From Streptomyces sp. NBC_00273 (lineage in GTDB: Bacteria > Actinomycetota > Actinomycetes > Streptomycetales > Streptomycetaceae): a stretch of 64,000 nt of DNA. This document shows, in pieces, positions 26,278 through 35,148 of this stretch. The stretch is taken from contig NZ_CP108067.1 of assembly GCF_036178145.1 (NCBI RefSeq), forward strand, positions 7,337,001 through 7,401,000, in the 5' to 3' direction. Both the position numbers and the translations under genes were made by a program. The notes under the pieces were generated by a model. The model was not told the origin of the DNA. It saw only the letters and a program-made list of their open reading frames with translations, and made no database searches. Within the stretch, counting starts at the first letter, position 1; every line of letters begins with the position of its first letter.

Positions 26278-26667
26278 GTGACCTCGACAAACCTGAAGAT
26301 CACCATCGACGGCTCGGCCGGGTCGGCCGCCCCGTACGAACAGCTGCGCGCGCAGATCGCCGACCGGGCCCGGTCGGGGAAGCTCCCGGCGGGCTTCAAG
26401 CTGCCGACGGTACGGGGCCTCGCGGAGGAGCTGGGACTGGCCGCCAACACGGTTGCGAAGGCGTACCGGGCGCTGGAGGCGGACGCGGTGATCGAGACGC
26501 GGGGCCGGAACGGGACCTTCATCGCGGCGGCGGGGGAGGGCGCGGCGCGCGAGGCCGCGTCGGCCGCGCAGGCGTTCGCGGAACGGGTGCACCGGCTCGG
26601 GCTGACGGAGGCCGAGGCGGTGGCGGCCGCCGCCGAAGCCCTCCGGGCCCGGTACGCAGTCAAGTAG
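26278..26667 (+). CDS. Short GntR (YtrA-like) regulator
   Basis: A 129-aa regulator consisting almost entirely of a GntR winged helix (YEQLRAQIADRARSGKLPAGFKLPTVRGLAEELGLAANTVAKAYRALEADAVIETRGRNGTF, split here only for description) plus a short helical tail. That is the YtrA subfamily layout, usually linked to ABC transporters or membrane stress. The start is the GTG at 26278 with GGGGGA 11 bases upstream. GACAAT at 26264-26269 resembles a -10 box, so the transcript may have a very short leader. It is divergent from the GNAT/DUF402 pair, which it might control. Confidence 0.82.
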   Translation: MTSTNLKITIDGSAGSAAPYEQLRAQIADRARSGKLPAGFKLPTVRGLAEELGLAANTVAKAYRALEADAVIETRGRNGTFIAAAGEGAAREAASAAQAFAERVHRLGLTEAEAVAAAAEALRARYAVK

Positions 26668-26711
26668 CCCCCGGGGCGCCGCCCCCGGACCCCCTACGGC
26701 GCTCCGCGCCC

Positions 26712-26735
26712 GCGCCTCAAACGCCGGCGGGGCTG
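26712..26735 (-). repeat. Third copy of the dispersed repeat
   Basis: The plus strand reads GCGCCTCAAACGCCGGCGG and then GGCTG, the reverse complement of the head of the 16745 and 16832 repeats. It sits between convergent genes. Confidence 0.75.
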
Positions 26736-26780
26736 AATTCAGCCCCGCGGCAGGCGACACGGACCGCATCTGCAGCGCAG

Positions 26781-27887
26781 CTACAGGTACAGCCCCGCCT
26801 CCGAGCTGTGCGGCTGCGGCGGCAGGATCGCCGCCGGTCCCGTGCCGCGGCGCAGGGCGAACAGTTCCGCCAGGCTGGCGCCCTCGCGGGAGACGCCCTC
26901 GTCCGTGCCCAGCCAGTCCACCGCCTCCCGATGGGTCAGCCGGCCGACCTCGATGCGGGCCAGGCAGCGCCCCGGGCGGACCACCGCAGGGTGGAGCCGC
27001 TCCAGGTCCTCGTTGGTGGTGACCCCCACCAGGACGTTGCGGCCCTGCCCCAGCAGTCCGTCCGTCAGGTTCAGCAGCCGGGACAGTGCCTGCCCGGCCG
27101 TGTGACGGGCCTCGCCCCGGATCAGCTCGTCGCAGTCCTCCAGCAACAGCAGCCGCCAGCGGCCCTTCGCCGTGCCCTCGTCCTCGCCGATCGCGATGTC
27201 CATCAGGTAGCCCACGTCGTTGAACAGCCGCTCCGGGTCCAGGACGCAGTCCACCTGGCACCAGTCGCGCCAGGACCGGGCCAGCGTGCGCAGCGCGGAG
27301 GTCTTGCCCGTGCCGGGCGGCCCGTGCAGCAACAGCAGCCGGCCCGCGATGTCGTCCGGGGTCACCTTCATCAGCCGGTCCATCGCCCCGGCCACCTGCG
27401 CGGTGTAGTTGGGCCGCACCTCCGCCCAGGTCCCGGCCGCGATCTGGCGGGTCGTCCGGTACGGGCCGCGGCGCGGGGAGACGTACCAGAAGCCCATCGT
27501 GACGTTCTCGGGCTGCGGTTCGGGCTCGTCCTGCACGCCTTCCGTGGCCTTGCCGAGCACGCCGGCGGCGAGTTCGTCGCTGACCGCCGTCACGGTGACG
27601 TCCGCGCCCCGGCTCCAGCGCGAGACGAGCACGGTCCAGCCCTCGCCCTCGGCGAGGGTGGCGCTGCGGTCGCTGTCGCGCGCCGAGCGCAACACCGTGG
27701 CCTCCGGCGGCAGGAGGGTGGCCTCCGCCTTGACCCGCTCGATCGACACGCTGTGCGAGTACGGCTGCTCGCCGGACGCGAACCGGCCGAGGAAGAGCGC
27801 GTCGACGACGTCCGACGGTGAGTCGCTGTCGTCGACGTTGAGCCGGATCGGCAGCGCGTCCTGCGGGTTGGCTGACATGGCGCCCAT
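26781..27887 (-). CDS. DUF5925/AAA ATPase
   Basis: A 368-aa protein with an N-terminal DUF5925-type region (LNVDDSDSPSDVVDALFLGRFASGEQPY) and a C-terminal AAA ATPase. The Walker A is HGPPGTGKTSALRTLA, the Walker B LLLLEDCDELI, with sensor GVTTNEDLERLHPAVVRPGR, all typical of classical AAA proteins. No protease or other effector is attached. ATGs at 27887 and 27878 are both possible; neither has a strong ribosome site. A role in protein or complex remodelling is general to the fold and not specific evidence. It is divergent from the SGNH lipase gene. Confidence 0.82.
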   Translation of the reverse strand: MGAMSANPQDALPIRLNVDDSDSPSDVVDALFLGRFASGEQPYSHSVSIERVKAEATLLPPEATVLRSARDSDRSATLAEGEGWTVLVSRWSRGADVTVTAVSDELAAGVLGKATEGVQDEPEPQPENVTMGFWYVSPRRGPYRTTRQIAAGTWAEVRPNYTAQVAGAMDRLMKVTPDDIAGRLLLLHGPPGTGKTSALRTLARSWRDWCQVDCVLDPERLFNDVGYLMDIAIGEDEGTAKGRWRLLLLEDCDELIRGEARHTAGQALSRLLNLTDGLLGQGRNVLVGVTTNEDLERLHPAVVRPGRCLARIEVGRLTHREAVDWLGTDEGVSREGASLAELFALRRGTGPAAILPPQPHSSEAGLYL

Positions 27888-28078
27888 GATCCGGCACGCG
27901 GTGGTCCCGTGCACCCGTGTTTCGCCGGATCGGGTGCCCAAGTTCCCTCTTCAAACGCATTCGGAGTGAAGGTTCGGGCCGCAACTCTGCTCCGAACATT
28001 CTTGGCATGGCCACTTCCAGCCAACCTCGGCTGCTTGTACCACGGACTCAGGAGTAACCCCCACAAGGAGCCGCACAC

Positions 28079-28891
28079 ATGAGCATGAGTCTGTCGCGCT
28101 TCGCTGCCCTGACCTCCTCCCTCTTACTCGCCGCGGGCGCCACCCTGTTCGGCGCGGGCCAGGCGGCCGCCACCGCCCGGGCCGACTTCGGCTACGTCGC
28201 CCTCGGCGACTCGTACTCCTCCGGCGTCGGCGCCGGCAACTACGACGGCGCGAGCGGCAACTGCAAGCGCACCACCCGCGCCTACCCGGCCCTGTGGGCC
28301 GCCGCCCATTCCCCCCAGACCTTCTCCTTCACCGCCTGCTCGGGCGCTCGTACGGGTGATGTCCTCGCGAGCCAGCTCGCCCCGCTCAACTCCGGCACCG
28401 ATCTGGTCAGCATCACCATCGGTGGGAACGACGCCGGGTTCTCCGACGTCATGACGACCTGCGTCCTCCAGTCCGAATCCACCTGCATCAGCCGCGTGAA
28501 CCAGGCCAAGGCCTACGTGGACTCCACCCTCCCCGGCCAGCTCGACCAGGTCTACGACGCCATCGACAGCCGCTCGCCCGGAGCGCACGTCGTCGTCCTC
28601 GGCTACCCCCGCTTCTACAAGCTGAACGGCACCTGCACCACCGGCCTGACCGAGGGCGAGCGGGCCGCCATCAACGGCGCCGCCGACTACCTCAACGCCG
28701 CCATCGCCAAACGCGCCGCCAACCACGGCTTCACCTTCGCCTCGGTCGCAGGCGCCTTCACGGGTCACGAGATCTGCTCCGGCAACGCGTGGCTGCACAG
28801 CGTCAACTGGCTGAACATCGGCGAGTCGTACCACCCGACCGCGGCCGGACAGTCCGGCGGCTACCTGCCGGTCCTCACGAACGCCGCCTGA
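28079..28891 (+). CDS. Secreted SGNH/GDSL lipase with a TTA codon
   Basis: A 270-aa secreted SGNH hydrolase. After a signal peptide (cleavage near AAATA, residue ~32) come the four SGNH blocks: GDSYSSG with the nucleophile Ser, the CSGART region, GGNDAGF with Asn, and YHPTAAG with the catalytic His. It resembles the Streptomyces extracellular lipase of the SCO7513 type. AAGGAG lies eight bases before the ATG. Codon 16 is TTA (28124-28126), inside the signal peptide, so translation should depend on the bldA leucyl-tRNA and therefore on late growth. Its 3' end overlaps the convergent kinase gene by 31 bp. Confidence 0.92.
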   Translation: MSMSLSRFAALTSSLLLAAGATLFGAGQAAATARADFGYVALGDSYSSGVGAGNYDGASGNCKRTTRAYPALWAAAHSPQTFSFTACSGARTGDVLASQLAPLNSGTDLVSITIGGNDAGFSDVMTTCVLQSESTCISRVNQAKAYVDSTLPGQLDQVYDAIDSRSPGAHVVVLGYPRFYKLNGTCTTGLTEGERAAINGAADYLNAAIAKRAANHGFTFASVAGAFTGHEICSGNAWLHSVNWLNIGESYHPTAAGQSGGYLPVLTNAA

Positions 28892-30600
28892 TCGGCCCGG
28901 CCCGGTTCGCCGGTCTCGGGAGTCGCCGGAGTCGCCGGAGCCGCCGGAGTGCTCGCCGGCGGCGAGGCCGGTGACGGACTCGGTCCGGGGGAGGGGGCCC
29001 CGCTCGTCGGGGTCTCCTCCTTCCGGCACGTCACCGAGGTGGCCACCCACTGGGTGGTCACCTCGGCCGCTCCCCGCACCTCCAACCGGACCGCGTCCGC
29101 GAAGACCCCGTCCGGATCGTGGGTGAGTTCCGTGTGCTCCAGCCGCCGGCTCTTCGGCCCGCCCTCCTCGTACGTGAGGGAGCGCCAGTCGGGGCCGGAC
29201 GTCCGCCCGCTCCGCGTGGCCCAGCGGTACTCCAGTACGACCGGGGTGCGCTCCACCTCGACCGTGGCCGTGAAGGCGGGCGCGTGTCCGGCGGGCGGCG
29301 GGCAGCTGCCCGTGTAGGAGGAGCGCACCGTGTCCACGTACACCGAGACGCGTTGCCCCGGCGTGGCCCCGGTCGACACCGACGCCGAGGGCGACGGAGC
29401 CGTCGAAGGGGTCTTCGTGACGCTCTGGGCGGTGGTCGCCGAGCCGGTCGGTGCGCCGCCGCTCCCGCCGCCCGTCCCGCCCGTGTCCGCACGGTCCTTG
29501 AGCAGCATCCAGCCCACCGCGACCAGGGCCAGCAGCATCACCACGATCCCGACCGTCAGCACCAGCCCGGCGCGGCCCTCCCGCGCTCCCGGCCCGGACG
29601 CGGGTAGGGGCGGCGGCGTCCCGTACGGAGCCGCGTGCGGTGATCCGTGCTGTGATCCGTGCGGTGTCCCGTACGGATCACCGTGCGGTTCGCCCGCCCC
29701 CTGCCCGTGGTGCGCCGCCGTGGTCGTCGGCGCGTCCGGCCCCGACACCGGTCCGCCGGGGGCCCGTACGGTCCCGCCCGCGCCCACCACGCGCAGCATC
29801 CGGGCCGCCTCCGCCGCGGGCAGTCGCTCGGCCGGGTCCTTGCGGAGCAGCCCCTCCAGTACGGGCTCCAGCGCCCCGGCCCGGCGCGGCGGCGGCAACT
29901 CCGCGTCCACCACGGCCCGCAGCGTGTCCAGCGCGGTGGCCTGCCGGAAGGGCGAGACCCCCTCGACGGCGGCGTAGAGCGTGATCCCGAGCGCCCACAG
30001 GTCCGACGCGGGTCCCGGATCGCGCCCCAACGCCCGTTCCGGCGCCAGGAATTCGGGCGAGCCGACCACCTCGCCCGTCATGGTGATCGCCGAGGAGCCC
30101 TCCAGGGTCGCGATCCCGAAGTCGCCCAGCACCACCCGGCCGTCGTTGGCGATCAGGACGTTGCCGGGCTTCACGTCCCGGTGCAGCACCCCCGAGTCGT
30201 GCGCGGAGCGCAGCGCGGCGAGCACCTGTTCCCCGATGTGCGCGGCCCGCTGAGGGGTCATCGGCCCCTCGGCCTCCAGTACGTCCGCCAGCGAGAGCCC
30301 GCGCACCAGCTCCATCACGATCCAGGGGCGCCCGCCCTCGGACGCCACGTCGTAGACGGTGACGACCCCGCGGTGCGAGACCCGGGCCGCGGCCCAGGCC
30401 TCCCGCTCCAGCCGCCGGTACAGCCGCTCCAGTTCGGTGGGTTCCAGCCCGGCCGGCGCCCGTACCTCCTTGACGGCGACCTCGCGGGCGAGCACCTCGT
30501 CCCGGGCCCGCCACACGACGCCCATCCCGCCCCGGCCGATCGGTTCGAGCAGCCGATAGCGGCCCGAGATGACACGATCGGAGTTCGATTGGTCACTCAC
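28861..30600 (-). CDS. Transmembrane Ser/Thr protein kinase (PknB-like)
   Basis: A 579-aa receptor-type kinase. The kinase domain covers residues ~12-275: GRGGMGVVW glycine loop, VAVKE lysine, VLHRDVKPGNVLI catalytic loop, DFGIA, and SPEFLAPERALG in place of the APE motif. A linker with Gly/His/Pro-Tyr repeats follows, then one membrane helix (~residues 395-417, LVLTVGIVVMLLALVAVGWMLL). The extracellular part has a beta-rich section with two cysteines and a Pro/Ser/Ala tail. No PASTA repeats are seen, so muropeptide sensing of the PknB kind is not indicated. The start is a GTG at 30600. Its end overlaps the lipase 3' end by 31 bp. Confidence 0.9.
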   Translation of the reverse strand: MSDQSNSDRVISGRYRLLEPIGRGGMGVVWRARDEVLAREVAVKEVRAPAGLEPTELERLYRRLEREAWAAARVSHRGVVTVYDVASEGGRPWIVMELVRGLSLADVLEAEGPMTPQRAAHIGEQVLAALRSAHDSGVLHRDVKPGNVLIANDGRVVLGDFGIATLEGSSAITMTGEVVGSPEFLAPERALGRDPGPASDLWALGITLYAAVEGVSPFRQATALDTLRAVVDAELPPPRRAGALEPVLEGLLRKDPAERLPAAEAARMLRVVGAGGTVRAPGGPVSGPDAPTTTAAHHGQGAGEPHGDPYGTPHGSQHGSPHAAPYGTPPPLPASGPGAREGRAGLVLTVGIVVMLLALVAVGWMLLKDRADTGGTGGGSGGAPTGSATTAQSVTKTPSTAPSPSASVSTGATPGQRVSVYVDTVRSSYTGSCPPPAGHAPAFTATVEVERTPVVLEYRWATRSGRTSGPDWRSLTYEEGGPKSRRLEHTELTHDPDGVFADAVRLEVRGAAEVTTQWVATSVTCRKEETPTSGAPSPGPSPSPASPPASTPAAPATPATPETGEPGRADQAAFVRTGR

Positions 30601-30879
30601 GCGCGCCCCCGAGTGTGCTCCCGTGCGCCCGTGTGTCATCGGGCGATCACTCCAAGTTAGCGCAGTGCGAGCCGTGTGGCCCCTGTCGTGACGGGACTCA
30701 TGTAGAGGCCTTTCGCAGCGTGACGTCTGTGCGGAGAGTAATCGGCAACTCCGTTGAGTAACCGTCAACTCCCCGTCGCAGCAGGGGTAATTCACACCAC
30801 CGGGATACCCGGGGGCGACGCGGGGGCGATAGGGTTAACCTGCCCGGGCCGGGTGCCCTCGTACGGGTGGGGAGAGATC
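30601..30879. promoter_or_regulatory. Divergent promoter region, kinase / small protein
   Basis: No gene is visible in these 279 bp. TAGGGT at 30830-30835, within the segment CGATAGGGTTAACC, is a plausible -10 box for the rightward small gene. I see no convincing -35 at 17 bp. Confidence 0.4.
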
Positions 30880-31149
30880 ATGGAACAGATAGCAATGCGC
30901 AGCAGGCCGCCACGCGTGCCTGCCATCACCTGTGGCAGCAGTGCGACCAGCTCGCGCCTCGACCGCCACCTCGCCGTGCTGGGCGGTCCCGCCGTCCCGC
31001 ACCGGGAGGCCGCCGAGGCGACGCTGCTGATGCGCGAGCTCACCTCCCGCGACCACACGCACCGTCTGCGGAGCCGGAGCGCGCGCGTCTCGCTCTTCGC
31101 GCCGCTGCGCCGTCTGCGTCGCACGCTCTTCGGCAGCCGCCGCTCGTAA
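30880..31149 (+). CDS. Small basic protein of unknown function
   Basis: An 89-aa, Arg-rich protein (MEQIAMRSRPPRVPAI start, FAPLRRLRRTLFGSRRS end). No domain or membrane segment is recognised; the last 25 residues are strongly basic and could be amphipathic. The ATG at 30880 has GGGGAGA a few bases upstream, and codon use is normal for the genome, which supports a real gene. It sits alone between a kinase and a CoA-transferase gene. Confidence 0.6.
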   Translation: MEQIAMRSRPPRVPAITCGSSATSSRLDRHLAVLGGPAVPHREAAEATLLMRELTSRDHTHRLRSRSARVSLFAPLRRLRRTLFGSRRS

Positions 31150-31198
31150 CCTTCCCCGTACCGCAGCCGTCGGCCCCCGGGCCACCGGCTCCCCGGCC

Positions 31199-32395
31199 CT
31201 ACCCGATCACACCGTCCCGGCGCAGTTCCGAGATCTGTGCGTCCGCCATCCCCAGGACGCGCAGCAGGGACTCGGTGTGCTCGCCCAGCGCGGGCACCGC
31301 ACCCATGTGCGGTGCCGCGCCGCCCGGCAGTCCGATCGGCGGCAGCAAGGCCCGCAGCGGACCGACCGGTGAATCCACCTCCCGCCAGCGGTCCCGGGCC
31401 GCGAGTTGCGGATGCCCGGCCAGTTGGGCCACCGAGTTCAGTCGCGCGCACGCGATGCCGGCCGCCTCCAGCCGCCCGATCGCCCGGTCCGCGCCGAGCC
31501 GGCCCAGCGCCTCCGCCACCACCGCATCGGTCTTCTCCCGGTTCGCGGTGCGCGCCGCGTTCGTCGCGTACGCCGGATCCTCTGCCAACTCGGGCCGTTC
31601 CAGAACCTGTTCGGCCAGCCGCCGCCACTCGCGGTCGTTCTGCACCGACAGCAGCACCCGGTCCCCGTCGGCCGTCGCGTAGGCGTCGTAGGGCGCGATC
31701 ACCGCGTGCGCGAGGCCGGTGCGCACGGGCTGCTCCCCGCCGTGCATCGTGTGGTGCAGGGGGTGGCCCATCCACTCGGCGAGCGCGTCCAGCATGGACA
31801 CCTCCACCCTGCCCCCGCGCCCGGTGACCCCGCGGCGCAGCAGGGCGGCCAGGACCCCCGAGAAGGCGTACATGGCCGCCGCGATGTCCGCCGCCGGAAT
31901 GCCCGCCTTGACGGGCCGCTCCGGGGTGCCGGTCACCGACACCAGGCCGGCCTCGCACTGGACGAGCATGTCGTAGGCGCGCTTGTGGGCGTACGGGCCC
32001 TCGGGGCCGTATCCGGAGACGTCCACGGCGACCAACCGGGGGTAACGCGCGCACAGCGCGGCTGAGTCGAGCCCGAGGCGGGCCGCGGCTCCCTGCGCGA
32101 GGTTCTGCACGAAGACGTCGGCCCCGGCCAGCAGTCCGTGCAGGACCTCCCGGCCGCGCGGGTCCTTCAGGTCGAGCGCGATCGATTCCTTGCCCCGGTT
32201 GGCCCACACGAAGTGCGAGGCGAGGCCGTGCGCGGCCGTGTCGTAGGCACGGGCGAAGTCGCCGCCGTCGGGGCGTTCGACCTTGATCACCCTGGCGCCC
32301 AGGTCGGCGAGTTGACGGGTGGCGAAGGGGGCCGAGACGGCCTGTTCGACGGCGACGACGGTGATGCCGTCCAGGGGGAGCGGTTCGGTAGCCAT
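31199..32395 (-). CDS. CaiB/BaiF class III CoA-transferase
   Basis: A 398-aa enzyme of the class III CoA-transferase family. It shows the N-terminal GITVVAVEQAVSAPFATRQLADLGARVIKVERP, then NRGKESIALDLKDPRG, and AYDMLVQCEAGL, where the Asp is the expected acyl-enzyme residue. The usual AAMYAFSGVLAALLRR helix follows. Members move CoA between carboxylic acids such as formate/oxalate, carnitine/crotonobetaine or bile acids. The gene stands alone, so no substrate can be assigned. Confidence 0.88.
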   Translation of the reverse strand: MATEPLPLDGITVVAVEQAVSAPFATRQLADLGARVIKVERPDGGDFARAYDTAAHGLASHFVWANRGKESIALDLKDPRGREVLHGLLAGADVFVQNLAQGAAARLGLDSAALCARYPRLVAVDVSGYGPEGPYAHKRAYDMLVQCEAGLVSVTGTPERPVKAGIPAADIAAAMYAFSGVLAALLRRGVTGRGGRVEVSMLDALAEWMGHPLHHTMHGGEQPVRTGLAHAVIAPYDAYATADGDRVLLSVQNDREWRRLAEQVLERPELAEDPAYATNAARTANREKTDAVVAEALGRLGADRAIGRLEAAGIACARLNSVAQLAGHPQLAARDRWREVDSPVGPLRALLPPIGLPGGAAPHMGAVPALGEHTESLLRVLGMADAQISELRRDGVIG

Positions 32396-32485
32396 GGGCC
32401 CTGCCTACCGGGTCGGACGGCCGCTGTCACCACACCGGCGGCGATGCGCGTCATTGATCACACGGGGCGGCCGCCGCGCGGGTGG

Positions 32486-33271
32486 TCACCGGCCGCGCGC
32501 GAACCGGCGGGTCGCCAGCGGCACGAACAGCGCGAGCAACAGCCCCGACCACAGCAGCGCCCCGGCCACGGGATGGGCCGCGGGCCAGGCGGCGCCCGCC
32601 GCGGCCTCGCCCCCGGCGTTCCCGCACAGCGCCCGCACGGCGGTGGCGACGGCGCTGATCGGGTTCCACTCGGCGATCGTCCGTAGCCACCCGGGCAGCC
32701 CCGCGGTCGGCAGGTACGCGCTGGAGAGCATCGGCAGGACGAAGGTGGCGCTGCCGAGCTGGCCGGCCGCCTCCTCGCTGCTGCTCACCAGGCCGAGGTA
32801 CGTGCCCACCCATGCGGTGGCGAAGCGGAACAGCAGCAGCACGCCCAGGGACCCCAGCGCGCCGGGCAGGCCGTTCTCGATGCGCCAGCCCATCAACAGC
32901 CCCACCAGCATCAGCGGCACCATCGATACGCCGGTGGTCAGCAGATCGGCGGCCGTCTGCCCGAGCGGTACGGCGGTGCGGCTCATCGGCAGGGTCCGGA
33001 ACCGGTCCATCACCCCGCGGTGGGCGTCCTGCGCGGCCGTGAACATGCCGGTCATCAGACCGTTCGCGGCGGTGGCGGCCAGCAGCCCGGGGACCAGGAA
33101 CTCCCGGTACTCCGCCCCCGGCATGGCGAGGGCGCTGCCGAACACGTAGCCGAAGAACAGCAGCATGGTGATCGGCATGGTCTGGGTGAGGATCAGCAGC
33201 GCCGGGGCGTGCCGGGCCTTTTGGAGCTGGCGGGTGAGGACGGCTCCGCCGTCGGACAGCAGGGTGCTCAT
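32486..33271 (-). CDS. ABC-2 type exporter permease (DrrB-like)
   Basis: A 261-aa membrane protein with about six hydrophobic segments. PITMLLFFGYVFGSAL, the REFLVPGLLAATAANGLMTGM region and the late WLRTIAEWNPISAVATAVRAL motif are standard for DrrB/ABC-2 permeases. The start codon overlaps the ATPase stop (ATGA). With the ATPase it should form a half-transporter pair exporting a drug or lipid-like molecule. Confidence 0.88.
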   Translation of the reverse strand: MSTLLSDGGAVLTRQLQKARHAPALLILTQTMPITMLLFFGYVFGSALAMPGAEYREFLVPGLLAATAANGLMTGMFTAAQDAHRGVMDRFRTLPMSRTAVPLGQTAADLLTTGVSMVPLMLVGLLMGWRIENGLPGALGSLGVLLLFRFATAWVGTYLGLVSSSEEAAGQLGSATFVLPMLSSAYLPTAGLPGWLRTIAEWNPISAVATAVRALCGNAGGEAAAGAAWPAAHPVAGALLWSGLLLALFVPLATRRFARGR

Positions 33272-34326
33272 GCGGCGTACTCCTGATCGGTGGCGGGGGC
33301 GTCGGGGATGTCGGGGGCGTCGGCCGGGGCGCCCGCGGCGGCGGCCGCGGGGGTGTCGGCACCTTCGTCGGCGTCGAGGGAACGGGCCCGGGTGAGGCGC
33401 AGGAACACCTCGTCGAGGGTGGGCGGGCGCAGGGCCGCGTCCGTCACCGGGACCCCGGCGGTGTCGAGTTCCCGGATGATCCGCGGCAGGGTGAGGGCGC
33501 CGTCGAGGACGGTGACCCCGACGGTCAGCCGCTCCTCGTCGAGGGCGGGTCGACCGCCGGTGAGCTGGTCGAGTACGGCGGCGGCGCGGGCGAGCGCCCC
33601 GCGCTCCGCGACCGTGACCTCGGCGCGGGCGCCGATCCGGGCCTTCAGCCCGTCCGGGGTGCCGGTGGCGGCGACCCGGCCGCGGTCGACGACCACGATC
33701 TCGCCCGCGAGCCGGTCGGCTTCCTCCAGGTACTGGGTGGTGAGCAGCACCGTGGTGCCTCCGGAGCCCTTCTCGACGAGTTCCCGCACCGCCGTCCAGA
33801 TCTGCTCGCGGGCCGCCGGGTCCAGGCCGGTGGTGGGCTCGTCGAGGAACAGCACCCGGGGGCGGGTGACCAGGCCGGCGGCCAGGTCCAGGCGCCGCTT
33901 CATGCCGCCGGACCAGGTGGACGCCATCCGGTCGGCGGCCTCGCCGAGTCCGAAGCGCTCCAGCAGCTCGTCCGCGCGCGCCCGGCCCGCGCGGCCGCGC
34001 AGTCCGGCCAGTCGGGCGAAGAGCCGGAGGTTCTCACGGCCGGTCAGGTCCCCGTCGACGGAGGCGTACTGGCCGGTGACGCCGATGGCGCGGCGGACGG
34101 CCGCGGGATCCCGGGTGACGTCGTGACCGGCGACGAGGGCGCGGCCGCCGGTGGGTGCGGTGAGCGTGGTCAGGATCCGGACGGCGGTGGTCTTGCCCGC
34201 GCCGTTGGGGCCGAGGAGGCCGCAGACCGTGCCCTCGGGGACGGCGAGGTCGAGGCCGCGCAGGGCGCGGACCTCCCCGTAGCTCTTCTCCAGACCCTCA
34301 CTAAGTACAGCGTACGTAGTAGTCAT
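33268..34326 (-). CDS. ABC exporter ATP-binding protein (DrrA-like)
   Basis: A 352-aa ATPase with Walker A GPNGAGKT (~residue 40), signature WSGGMKRR, Walker B RVLFLDEPTTGLDP and the DrrA-type C-terminal extension ending in a disordered Ala/Pro/Asp tail. It energises the adjacent permease. The ATG at 34326 places a TetR-type operator inside codons 3-8 of the gene, so the repressor would bind across the start region. A GTG at 34335 is an alternative start. A TetR regulator is divergent. Confidence 0.9.
   Translation of the reverse strand: MTTTYAVLSEGLEKSYGEVRALRGLDLAVPEGTVCGLLGPNGAGKTTAVRILTTLTAPTGGRALVAGHDVTRDPAAVRRAIGVTGQYASVDGDLTGRENLRLFARLAGLRGRAGRARADELLERFGLGEAADRMASTWSGGMKRRLDLAAGLVTRPRVLFLDEPTTGLDPAAREQIWTAVRELVEKGSGGTTVLLTTQYLEEADRLAGEIVVVDRGRVAATGTPDGLKARIGARAEVTVAERGALARAAAVLDQLTGGRPALDEERLTVGVTVLDGALTLPRIIRELDTAGVPVTDAALRPPTLDEVFLRLTRARSLDADEGADTPAAAAAGAPADAPDIPDAPATDQEYAA
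34302..34318. promoter_or_regulatory. TetR operator 1, within the ABC ATPase start
   Basis: TAAGTACAGCGTACGTA is a near-perfect palindrome of form TAnGTAC-N3-GTACnTA. It covers early codons of the ABC ATPase gene. A second copy lies 44 bp away. Confidence 0.75.
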
Positions 34327-34345
34327 GTGCGCCACCGTACCTCAC

Positions 34346-34362
34346 TAAGTACGCTGTACGTA
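34346..34362. promoter_or_regulatory. TetR operator 2
   Basis: TAAGTACGCTGTACGTA has the same half-sites and orientation as operator 1. It lies 38 bp before the TetR start and 20 bp before the ABC start, which fits dual control of both divergent genes. Confidence 0.78.
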
Positions 34363-34399
34363 ACTAAGATGGTGGGGAGACGACGAGGTGATCTGAGCC

Positions 34400-35125
34400 A
34401 TGACAGCCGGCGGGCGACCCGCTGAACCCGAAGTGATCTGGTCCCGCCCCCAGCGGGCCGGCCGCGGCCCCAGGCCCGCGCACAGCCGCGAGTCCATCGC
34501 GTCCGAGGCGGTGCGGATCGCCGACGAGGAGGGGATCGAGGCCGTCTCCATGCGGCGCGTGGCCGCCGGGATCGGCGCGGGGACGATGTCCCTCTACAAC
34601 TACGTGCCGCGCAAGGAGGACCTGTACGAGCTGATGGTCGACGCGGTCAGCGGGGAGTACGAGTTCCCCGCGCCGACCGGCGACTGGCGGGCCGATCTGC
34701 TCGCGCTCGCCCGCGGGACGCGCGCGCTGATGCACCGCCATCCCTGGCTGCCGCGCCTGCTGAGCCCCGTCTACGGCTTCGGCCCGAACGCCCTGCGCTA
34801 CCTGGAGTACAGCCTGGACTGCCTGGCTCCGCTCGACGCGCCGGACGGCGAGAAGCTGGAGCTCGTCGCCGCCGTGAACGGGACCGTCGCGACCTACGTG
34901 GCCAGTGAGCTGGCGCTGGCCGAACGGGCCCGTTCGCTGCCCTGGGGCGAGGCGGAGGAGCAGCGCGTGCGCACGGCCTGGCTCGGCTCCCGGCTGGCCA
35001 CCGGGGAGTACCCGAGGCTGGCCGCGGCCCTCACCGGCGGCGGCCCGGTCCCGGGAGCCGGGCTCGACATGTCCGAGGTCTTCGACCGCACGGTGTCCCG
35101 GCTGCTGGGGGCCTGGGGAGCGTAG
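34400..35125 (+). CDS. TetR-family regulator of the ABC exporter
   Basis: A 241-aa regulator with a somewhat long N-terminus, an HTH (SRESIASEAVRIADEEG...SMRRVAAGIGAGTMSLYNYV) at ~30-75, and a C-terminal domain of the TetR_C_1 type (LLALARGTRALMHRHPWLPRLL). It is divergent from the DrrAB-like exporter with two TAnGTAC palindromes between them, a standard drug-sensing repressor arrangement. An exported compound is the likely inducer. Confidence 0.9.
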   Translation: MTAGGRPAEPEVIWSRPQRAGRGPRPAHSRESIASEAVRIADEEGIEAVSMRRVAAGIGAGTMSLYNYVPRKEDLYELMVDAVSGEYEFPAPTGDWRADLLALARGTRALMHRHPWLPRLLSPVYGFGPNALRYLEYSLDCLAPLDAPDGEKLELVAAVNGTVATYVASELALAERARSLPWGEAEEQRVRTAWLGSRLATGEYPRLAAALTGGGPVPGAGLDMSEVFDRTVSRLLGAWGA

Positions 35126-35148
35126 GCCCGACCTTCGACCGACCCGGC

